From Actinomycetes bacterium (lineage in GTDB: Bacteria > Actinomycetota > Actinomycetes > Actinomycetales > Cellulomonadaceae): DNA of 21,922 nt. Both the position numbers and the translations under genes were made by a program. Of the stretch, positions 16,239 to 21,922 are shown in pieces. The stretch covers positions 1 through 21,922 of the forward strand of contig JAJYTJ010000056.1 in NCBI GenBank assembly GCA_021793115.1, written 5' to 3'. Each line of letters opens with the position of its first letter. Within the stretch, counting starts at the first letter, position 1. The notes beneath the pieces were generated by a model. That model saw only the letters and a list, made by a program, of their open reading frames with translations. It was not told the DNA's origin and ran no database searches.

Positions 16239-18047
16239 ATGAGCGCCCGTCCACGCGTCAAGCCCCAGGCTGGTCAAGTCGGCGGACCTGACCTGACCAC
16301 CTGGGCGCTCGTCGCGCTCGCCGGGCTCTTCGTGGTCGCGGCCTTCGTCTGGCTCGGGGCCCAGCTGGCGTGCCTACTCCGCGCCCGCCCGCCCGCCGAA
16401 GGCGGCCTGGTGGCCGCGCTGACCTCGCTCGCCCACCCCGGGAATCCGGCCGCGGCCTGGCCGTCACCCGACCAGATGCCCGGACCGTTCGCATACTGGG
16501 CGTGCACCGGGCTCGTTGTCGCCGGCGGGGCCGCGGTGGGGCTCGTCGGCTGGCGCCTGCTCGCCCGGCTCGTCGGGCGCCCGACGAACGAGGCGGACCG
16601 GGTGCGCAGCCTGCCGGGCATGGCGGCACCCGCCGAGGTGCATCGCGCCGCCGGACGGCAGGCCCTGCGCGCCCGCGCCGCGGTGGTCCGGCCGTCGCTG
16701 GACTCCTCGGCACCACCCGAACAGGTCGGCTACCGGCTGGGCACCCTGCGTGGCCGTGAGCTGTGGTGCACCGTCGAGGACTCCGTGCTGCTCGTCGGGC
16801 CGCCGCGGATGGGCAAGGGCCTGCACCTCGTGGTTCCGTGGGTGCTCGACGCACCCGGACCCGTCGTGTCCACCTCGACCCGGCCCGACACGCTCGCCGC
16901 CACCCTGCGGCATCGGCGCCGGCGCGGGTCGGTGGCGATCTTCGACCCGCAACGCCTCGCCGGCCTGCCCGGTGGGCTGGCGTGGTCGCCGGTGCGTGGT
17001 TGCGAGGTGCCCCGGGTCGCCCTGGTGCGGGCGCGGGGGCTTGCCGCGTCCGTGGGGTTCGGGCACTCGGTGTCCGAGGCCGACTTCTGGAACGGGCAGA
17101 CCGAGACCGTACTGCGCTGCCTGCTGCACGCCGCCGCCCTCGACGGCCGACGCGCAGTCGACCTGTACCGCTGGTCGCTGAACCCGGCACTCGCCGAGGA
17201 CGCAGTCACCACCCTCAACCGGACCTCGTCGGCCGACGGCTGGGCCGACGCCCTCGACTCGGCGATCCACTCCGACCCGCGCACCCGCGACTCGATCTGG
17301 CTCGGGGTGCGCCAGTCCTTGGCAGCCCTGGCCGACCCGGACGTACTCGCCTCGGTGGATCCCAAGCCCGGGCAGGAGTTCAGCCCGGCGGAGTTCCTGC
17401 GCTCGTCGAACACCCTGTTCCTGCTCGCCTCCGCGGTGGCCTCCGGCTCCTCCGTGCCGCTCATCGCGGCCTTCGTCGAGGACATCACCGAGACCGCCCG
17501 CGCCCTGGCCGCCCGCGCACCCGGAGCCCGGCTGGACCCGCCGCTGCTGCTGGCGCTCGACGAGATCGCCAACCTCACTCCCCTGCCGTCGCTGCCGTTC
17601 CTCATGGCCGAAGGCGGCGGCACCGGGATCACCACCCTGGCGGTGCTGCAGTCGCTGGCGCAGGCCCGCAACCGGTGGGGCGAGCACGCCGCCGACGCCA
17701 TCTGGGATGCGGCCACCGTCAAGGTCGTGCTCGGCGGGCTGGGCAAGTACCGGGACCTCGACGACCTCGCACGACTGCTCGGAGAGATCGACGAGCTGGT
17801 CGAAACGCGGACCGCCGGGCGGGGTGGGGAACGCTCGTCGTCCACGTCGGTGCGCTCCGTGCCGGTGATGCCCGCCTCGGTACTGCGGACCCTGCCGTTC
17901 GGCACCGGGGTGCTGCTCCTGCGGCAGACCAAACCGACCGTGATCGACCTTCACCCGTGGACCGGCCGCCGCGACGCCGCCGAGCTGCGAGCCGACAGGG
18001 CGGTCGTCGAGGCGGCCACCGCCACTGGGACGGAGGTACCGCAATGA
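16239..18047 (+). CDS. VirD4/TraG-type conjugation coupling protein
   Basis: A 602-residue membrane ATPase that would link the relaxase-DNA complex to the transfer channel. Two membrane helices lie at about 25-47 and 88-113. The P-loop is GPPRMGKG (187-194), with glycine where serine or threonine is usual. Walker B is LLALDEIANL (D441/E442), followed by AEGGGTGITTLAVLQSLAQA, the conserved motif 3 region of coupling proteins. ATG 16239 is preferred, with a GGTGG stretch just upstream; the frame is open to 16110 but that part overlaps the previous gene. The end overlaps the next gene as ATGA. Family assignment is secure; the substrate is presumably the element's own relaxase. Confidence 0.85.
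   Translation: MSARPRVKPQAGQVGGPDLTTWALVALAGLFVVAAFVWLGAQLACLLRARPPAEGGLVAALTSLAHPGNPAAAWPSPDQMPGPFAYWACTGLVVAGGAAVGLVGWRLLARLVGRPTNEADRVRSLPGMAAPAEVHRAAGRQALRARAAVVRPSLDSSAPPEQVGYRLGTLRGRELWCTVEDSVLLVGPPRMGKGLHLVVPWVLDAPGPVVSTSTRPDTLAATLRHRRRRGSVAIFDPQRLAGLPGGLAWSPVRGCEVPRVALVRARGLAASVGFGHSVSEADFWNGQTETVLRCLLHAAALDGRRAVDLYRWSLNPALAEDAVTTLNRTSSADGWADALDSAIHSDPRTRDSIWLGVRQSLAALADPDVLASVDPKPGQEFSPAEFLRSSNTLFLLASAVASGSSVPLIAAFVEDITETARALAARAPGARLDPPLLLALDEIANLTPLPSLPFLMAEGGGTGITTLAVLQSLAQARNRWGEHAADAIWDAATVKVVLGGLGKYRDLDDLARLLGEIDELVETRTAGRGGERSSSTSVRSVPVMPASVLRTLPFGTGVLLLRQTKPTVIDLHPWTGRRDAAELRADRAVVEAATATGTEVPQ
18032..18037 (+). promoter_or_regulatory. Strong ribosome binding site GGAGGT for the cell-wall hydrolase gene
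   Basis: GGAGGT is the perfect anti-16S complement, six bases before ATG 18044, and lies inside the coupling-protein gene. It decides the start in a frame that is otherwise open back to 16763. Confidence 0.65.
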
Positions 18048-18820
18048 TCGGCAAACTCATCGGCGCTGGCACGCTGCTCGTGCTCGTCGTGCCCGCCGTC
18101 GCACTGCTCGCCACCGCGTCGGTGAGCGCCGACGCGCAGTCCTGCATCAACACGGCCATCGCGACTCTGCCAGCTGGCCAGCCGATCTCAGACGCCGGCC
18201 CACCCGACGCCGCGCCGACCACGGGGCCGGGGCTCGATCCGACGACCGAGCCCGGTGTGGCGGCTGCGGCCGCTCCGGCGCCGGGCGGCGGCTGCATCCC
18301 GGGCCTGGGGACCGTCACCGCGACTGTGGCTGTTCCACCGGGCACCCCGGTCGATACCGCCACCGCAGTACGCGACGCCCTGGCCTACGTCGGCGTGCGG
18401 TCCGGCTGGACTCAGTTGTGCGACAAGCTCGCGTGCCGCGCCTACGGCTACCTCAACTCCGGCTACGTCTCCGCCCGCGCTCACTGGCAGACGATGTTCA
18501 CCCGCGGGTTCGCCCACCCGGCGGACCGCTGCCCACCCCTGGGCTCCTTCGTCTTCTGGGACACCGGCCGACCCTTCGGGCACGTCTCCCTCGTCGTGCA
18601 GGCCGATCCGGTGGGCTGCGACCCCACCAAGATCGAGGTCACCGCCAACGAGGTCTTCGATGCCGCGACGGGCAACCACGGGGGCGTCTACCTGCTGTCT
18701 TTCGCCCGCCTCGACCGCATGTACCTCGGCGGGCACGGGTACCTCGGCTGGTCGCCACCCGTCTGCGCCGGCGCCCTGCTGCCCGCCGGCACCCTCCACT
18801 CCGCTCCGGCGGGAGGCTGA
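18044..18820 (+). CDS. Exported NlpC/P60-like cell-wall hydrolase of the transfer system
   Basis: A 258-residue protein with a signal peptide (MIGKLIGAG, hydrophobic core about 10-24, Ala-rich end near 30), a Pro/Ala/Gly linker (about 45-85), and a C-terminal domain from about 105. That domain has cysteines (C126, C131) in a helix before AYGYLNSGY, and LGSFVFWDTGRPFGHVSLVV with H180. This Cys...His order resembles NlpC/P60 or CHAP-type amidases and endopeptidases, which open peptidoglycan locally so the transfer channel can be assembled. Which cysteine is catalytic is not certain, and the domain is diverged. Position between the coupling protein and ArdC is typical for such hydrolases in actinobacterial elements. 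Confidence 0.65.
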   Translation: MIGKLIGAGTLLVLVVPAVALLATASVSADAQSCINTAIATLPAGQPISDAGPPDAAPTTGPGLDPTTEPGVAAAAAPAPGGGCIPGLGTVTATVAVPPGTPVDTATAVRDALAYVGVRSGWTQLCDKLACRAYGYLNSGYVSARAHWQTMFTRGFAHPADRCPPLGSFVFWDTGRPFGHVSLVVQADPVGCDPTKIEVTANEVFDAATGNHGGVYLLSFARLDRMYLGGHGYLGWSPPVCAGALLPAGTLHSAPAGG

Positions 18821-18821
18821 C

Positions 18822-19820
18822 ATGCGGACCAACCTGCCGCCCTCAACCGAGGAGCGACTTACCGCCCTGCACACGCAGCTCGTTGACGCCGTCACCGAGC
18901 TGCGGCACTCCGGCAAGTGGGCGCAGATGCTCGCCGTGGCGTCTCGGTTCACGACCTACTCGCCGTCGAACGTGCTGCTGATCGCGGTGCAGCGGCCCGA
19001 GGCGACGCAGGTGGCGGGGATCCGGGTGTGGAACTCGCTCGGGCGGCACGTGATCAAGGGCGAGCATGGGATCGCGATCCTCGCGCCGTGCCTCTACCGG
19101 ACGGGCCCCGAACCCGCGGCTGCCGGCGACGGCGCACCGCCTGACCCGCCGACCGACGAGGGGCCGATGCCCCAACACGAGCTGCGCGGGTTCCGTGTGG
19201 TCCACGTCTTCGACATCAGCCAGACCGACGGCACCCCGCTACCCGACGCCGCACCCAGGCTGCTGACCGGCGACGCGCCACGCAAGGCGTGGGACGGGCT
19301 CGTCGGCGTCACCGTCCACGCCGGCTACCGGCTCGAGCGACGCACCTGCCCCACCGGGGTCAACGGCTGGACCGCCCCCGAAGAGAAGGTCGTCGTCGTC
19401 GACAAGAACCTCGAGGCCGCCCAGGCCGCCAAGACGCTCGCGCACGAGCTCGGTCACATCCGCGCGAACCACCACGGGCGATTCCCGGACTACGCGACCG
19501 ACCGCGTCTGCCGGGGCGCCGCCGAAGTCGAGGCCGAGTCGATCGCCTACGTCGTCACCAGCCACCTCGGCATGAACCCCGCCGCCTACTCTGTCCCCTA
19601 CGTCGCCGGCTGGGCCGACGACCTCGACGCCGTGCGCCACCACATGAGCACCGTCGTCACCGTGTCGCAGGGGATCCTCGGCGCCCTTGAGATGCAGGCG
19701 GCGTCCGGCCGCGACGGCCGCGGCCCTCACGTGCCGTCCGGCAGGGCCGACGCACGTCCGTTGAGCCCGGCGTCACCGCTGGTTGGTTCGTCGTCGCGAA
19801 CGCTGATCGTCGAAGACTGA
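18822..19820 (+). CDS. ArdC-like antirestriction protein (ssDNA-binding domain plus HExxH protease)
   Basis: A 332-residue protein. The N-terminal part (about 1-150) contains SGKWAQMLAVASRFTTYSPS, IRVWNSLGRHVIKGEHGI and ILAPC, matching the ArdC single-strand DNA-binding domain. The C-terminal part has the zinc-protease motif HELGH (208-212) followed by AEVEAESIAYVV, which supplies the expected third ligand glutamate (E235 or E237). ArdC proteins of conjugative plasmids shield incoming DNA from restriction enzymes in the recipient. GGAGG lies five bases before the ATG, and the gene follows the previous stop by one base. The last 45 residues are low-complexity. It is the last gene of the transfer operon, ahead of a possible terminator. 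Confidence 0.8.
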   Translation: MRTNLPPSTEERLTALHTQLVDAVTELRHSGKWAQMLAVASRFTTYSPSNVLLIAVQRPEATQVAGIRVWNSLGRHVIKGEHGIAILAPCLYRTGPEPAAAGDGAPPDPPTDEGPMPQHELRGFRVVHVFDISQTDGTPLPDAAPRLLTGDAPRKAWDGLVGVTVHAGYRLERRTCPTGVNGWTAPEEKVVVVDKNLEAAQAAKTLAHELGHIRANHHGRFPDYATDRVCRGAAEVEAESIAYVVTSHLGMNPAAYSVPYVAGWADDLDAVRHHMSTVVTVSQGILGALEMQAASGRDGRGPHVPSGRADARPLSPASPLVGSSSRTLIVED

Positions 19821-19842
19821 GGGGTCCAGTCCCGGTCCCCTC
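19819..19842. terminator. Possible bidirectional terminator between converging genes
   Basis: GAGGGG (19819-19824) can pair with CCCCTC (19837-19842) around a 12-base loop, overlapping the ArdC stop and ending three bases short of the carbonic anhydrase stop. There is no T-run, which is common in high-GC genomes. The convergent placement supports the call but the stem is short. Confidence 0.35.
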
Positions 19843-19844
19843 AA

Positions 19845-20423
19845 CTAACTCGCGGCACCGACCGCAGTGGCGGACGGCACCTCGACCAGTCGTCCGGTGG
19901 CGACGTCGTAGATGTAGCCGTAGATCGGGATCCTCGCCGGGACGAGCGGATGGGTGCGGATGCGTCGCACGTCCTCGGTGACGCTGGTCGCCTGGTCGGA
20001 GATGGTGAGCCAGTCGATGTAGTCCCCGGCGCGCGACCCGGGCCCCGTGCCGACGTCCGTGAAGCCGTCGGCACCGAGCGCGGCGGTCTGCAGGCTGTTG
20101 GCCAGCAGCCCGCGGATCACCTCGTCGGTGAAGAACTCCATGCCGCAGTTGCTGTGGTGGATGACGAACCACTCCTTGGTGCCCAGCAACTTGCACGAGA
20201 TCACCAAGGACCGGATCGCGTCGTCGGATGCCCGCCCGCCCGCGTTGCGGATCACGTGCGCATCCCCCTCGGCCAGGCCGGCGTACTTGGCTGGATCCAG
20301 CCTCGCGTCCATGCAGGTCAGGATCGCGAAGGCGCGCGCCGGGGGCAGCGCGAGCTGCGACTTGTCGCCGAAGGACTCGGCATAGGCCGCGTTGGCGGCC
20401 ACGACCTCGGGCAGGACGGACAT
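19845..20423 (-). CDS. Beta-carbonic anhydrase
   Basis: A 192-residue enzyme interconverting carbon dioxide and bicarbonate in the cytoplasm. The zinc ligands are visible: C37 in [10 protein letters not shown], then H90 and C93 in [11 protein letters not shown]39 and R41 form the conserved Asp-Arg pair. [17 protein letters not shown] is also a hallmark of this class. I chose ATG 20423, giving [20 protein letters not shown], the usual start of this subgroup, with GGAG nine bases upstream; the frame is open to 20525 but the extra residues are Arg-rich. It lies between the transfer operon and the relaxase genes with opposite orientation to the former, so it looks like cargo. No partner gene such as a bicarbonate transporter is adjacent. 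Confidence 0.9.
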   Translation of the reverse strand: MSVLPEVVAANAAYAESFGDKSQLALPPARAFAILTCMDARLDPAKYAGLAEGDAHVIRNAGGRASDDAIRSLVISCKLLGTKEWFVIHHSNCGMEFFTDEVIRGLLANSLQTAALGADGFTDVGTGPGSRAGDYIDWLTISDQATSVTEDVRRIRTHPLVPARIPIYGYIYDVATGRLVEVPSATAVGAAS

Positions 20424-20733
20424 CTCGGCACGCTCCATCGCTTGTCGTCGTCGCAGCGGGTTGCGGCGACGCAGGGCAGGGACGAGGTCCATGAGACGCG
20501 GTACTCGCGTCGGAGGAAAGCCCACCGGGCACGCTGCTCGAGTGCCGCAACGGCGTTACGTGCACAGGCAGCCGGAGTGGGCAGGGCCCGTGGCACCGTC
20601 CCATACGCCTCGCGTTTCAAGTGCGAGCGCCGCGAAGTCGAGCGACCGGTGATGAGTTGCTCATGAGCCCGTAGGCGGCTCTGTGCGGGGCTGCGCGCAG
20701 GGGCTTGGGGCTCCATCGTCGTTGACGCCTTGG
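20424..20733. other. Intergenic gap with small inverted repeats, no supported gene
   Basis: The stretch separates carbonic anhydrase from the DUF4913-like gene. It holds ATGAG-TTG-CTCAT (20652-20664) running into the palindrome CTCATGAG (20660-20667), and a small hairpin GAGCC/GGCTC (20665-20681). These may be an operator or a weak terminator for the upstream gene and the promoter area for the anhydrase. An open minus-strand frame across it is Arg-rich, lacks a credible ribosome site and resembles nothing I recognise. Confidence 0.4.
20652..20681. repeat. Cluster of overlapping inverted repeats
   Basis: ATGAGTTGCTCAT is an inverted repeat with a three-base centre; CTCATGAG is a perfect eight-base palindrome sharing its right arm; GAGCC...GGCTC can form a five-pair hairpin next to it. 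The cluster lies about 53 bases downstream of the DUF4913-like stop. Function is unknown: terminator or regulator site. Confidence 0.35.
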
Positions 20734-21105
20734 CTACCGTCCTCGGTGACCGTCCGGACGACATCCCGTTCGTGCGACCCAGTCGGCGATGCGCTGGCGG
20801 GCGTTGGCGAAGCGCTCGTGCCACAGCAGGGGGGCGTCGTGTGCCGCGGTGACGGAGAAGGAGCCGTCCCAGGCGAGGTGCAGGGCCGAGAGTTCCTCGA
20901 CGAGTTCGGGGTGTTGGTGCCAGCAGGGTGGGACGACGCGGTGGTCGAGGTGGTATCGCTCGGCGAGCCAGAGCACCCAGAGTTCGAGGCCTTCGAGGTA
21001 GAGCCGCTCTTCGTCGGGCGTGAGCGCGGCCCACGCGAACGGGGTGGGCGGCATGAGCGGTTGCTGCAGTCGCCTCGGCGGGTAGAACGAGTCCGACGTC
21101 GTCAT
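20734..21105 (-). CDS. Small conserved protein, DUF4913-like
   Basis: A 123-residue soluble protein. The central part, LYLEGLELWVLWLAERYHLD followed by VVPPCWHQHPELVEELSALH and LAWDGSF, has the pattern of DUF4913 proteins (aromatic-rich segment, then a Trp-x-x-HPE helix), a family often seen next to transfer genes on actinobacterial elements. Its function is not known. It begins with ATG 21105, with AGGA eight bases upstream inside the end of the relaxase gene, which stops only ten bases before. The two genes are therefore probably cotranscribed. The family call rests on resemblance only. Confidence 0.55.
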   Translation of the reverse strand: MTTSDSFYPPRRLQQPLMPPTPFAWAALTPDEERLYLEGLELWVLWLAERYHLDHRVVPPCWHQHPELVEELSALHLAWDGSFSVTAAHDAPLLWHERFANARQRIADWVARTGCRPDGHRGR

Positions 21106-21115
21106 GGCGTGGTTC

Positions 21116-21922
21116 CTATCGGCTGAGGCTTGTTGTCGGGACGGCTGCGGCGACCACGGGCGTCGTGGCGGTGCGGTCGTGGTGGGCGACGGTGGCAGCG
21201 ATCTCGGCGAGCCATGCCTGGCGGGCGGCGGGGTGGGTCGGCTCGGGGCCGAGGCGGTCGAGCCAGTCCGGGTGTTCGTCGAGCGTGCCGCGGGTTAGCG
21301 CATGCACGCGCTCGTCAATCAGCTGGTTGATCTGATCAAGCAGCGCCTGTCCGTTGGCGTCGAGGCCGGTCGCGTTGCGCACCGTCGGCAACTCGTGGGC
21401 GTCTGGGACCTGGCTGCGGAGCCACGCTTGCGCGCCGGTCAGCAGTCGTGCCGCGGGCTCGTCGTGCCCATCAAGGCCAGTGGCGAGCCCATGGAGCACG
21501 GCGTCTCGTGCGGGCCCCGCGATTGCTGCGACGCGATCGAGGGCTGCGAAGACCCGGCCGGCGTCGGGCGACTGCGTGATCGCTTCGACCGTCACCGCCG
21601 GCACCCCGATCCGAGCGAGAGCGTCGGTCCAGCGCTGTTGTGCGGCGTCGGCGTACAGGGTGCGGGCGATGGGTTCGAGCTGGCGCAGCGAGGCGGCTTG
21701 GTCTTGCTTGGCGGCGATCGTGGCGGTGGCGGACTGTTCGGCGCCGGTGGTGGCCAGGATGGTGGCCAGGATGTCGCGGGCGTCGAGCGTGGCGTGCGGG
21801 TCGGGCAGGTCGTCGCAGTCGGTGTCGAGGGTGTCGACGGCGACGTAGACGTGGTTGGCGTCGCGGCCGCGGGTCATCGCCACGTAGAGGTTTTCCCGAG
21901 TCATGCCGGCGTGGGCGAGGAC
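21116..21922 (-). CDS. MobF/TraA-type conjugative relaxase-helicase, C-terminal end (partial)
   Basis: The frame enters at the right window edge as VLAHAGMTRENLYVAMTRGR and continues for about 268 codons to a TAG. ENLYVAMTRGRDANHVYVAVD is the final helicase motif (RecD/UvrD-like 'Y-V-A-x-T-R') that closes the helicase domain of TrwC/TraI-type relaxases. The following 240 residues are a helical C-terminal extension ending HPAARQAWLAEIAATVAHHD. The tyrosine relaxase domain and Walker A lie outside the window. In the full enzyme, the N-terminus nicks at oriT and the helicase unwinds the strand for transfer. It is transcribed away from the window edge, towards the transfer operon. An internal ATG at 21904 is not the real start, since the motif already begins before it. 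Confidence 0.8.
   Translation of the reverse strand, partial: VLAHAGMTRENLYVAMTRGRDANHVYVAVDTLDTDCDDLPDPHATLDARDILATILATTGAEQSATATIAAKQDQAASLRQLEPIARTLYADAAQQRWTDALARIGVPAVTVEAITQSPDAGRVFAALDRVAAIAGPARDAVLHGLATGLDGHDEPAARLLTGAQAWLRSQVPDAHELPTVRNATGLDANGQALLDQINQLIDERVHALTRGTLDEHPDWLDRLGPEPTHPAARQAWLAEIAATVAHHDRTATTPVVAAAVPTTSLSR

Noticed and set aside
20318..21034. A 238-codon minus-strand frame across the intergenic gap
   Set aside because: Its ends are shadows of the DUF4913-like and carbonic anhydrase genes and the middle is Arg/Pro-rich without a ribosome site.

Overview
The window comes from a very GC-rich bacterium. Its gene families (DUF6112, a TrbL-like protein, SCO6880, a short VirB4-like ATPase, a MobF relaxase) are those of actinobacterial (Actinomycetota) conjugative elements. 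I read it as part of an integrated conjugative element or conjugative plasmid; genus cannot be decided, and no tRNA, rRNA, CRISPR array, integrase or attachment site is visible.

Layout. (1) 1-113: the 3' end of an IS5-family insertion sequence, with the last 32 codons of a transposase and a terminal repeat, abutting a CTAG that looks like the target site. (2) 110-10653, minus strand: a three-gene defence-type operon. It is transcribed in the order DUF1998-type DEAD/DEAH helicase with a nuclease-like C-terminus, SNF2/RapA-like helicase, Eco57I/PglX-type DNA adenine methyltransferase. The methyltransferase is cut by the IS after about 821 codons. The gene set resembles DISARM (DrmA/DrmB, DrmD, DrmMI), but helicase and DUF1998 parts sit in one polypeptide, as in Druantia DruE. 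(3) 10654-10965: a divergent intergenic region with a 10-bp direct repeat. (4) 10966-19820, plus strand: a tightly packed transfer operon (DUF6112, TrbL/VirB6-like, SCO6880, VirB4-like ATPase, DnaB-N-domain protein, VirD4/TraG coupling protein, NlpC/P60-like hydrolase, ArdC-like antirestriction protein), mostly joined by GTGA/ATGA overlaps. (5) 19845-20423, minus: a beta-carbonic anhydrase, probable cargo. (6) 20424-20733: a gap with small hairpins only. (7) 20734-21922, minus: a small DUF4913-like protein and, just upstream of it, the C-terminus of a MobF/TraA relaxase-helicase running off the window.

How it fits together. The relaxase would nick and unwind the element, the coupling protein would deliver it, the TrbL/SCO6880/VirB4 set would form the membrane channel, the hydrolase would open the cell wall, and ArdC would protect incoming DNA from restriction. 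The defence operon and carbonic anhydrase are cargo. The most notable points are the fused DISARM/Druantia-like system, its methyltransferase knocked out by a transposon while the helicase/nuclease genes stay open, and an antirestriction gene beside a restriction-like system. All family calls rest on reading motifs by eye, without database searches.
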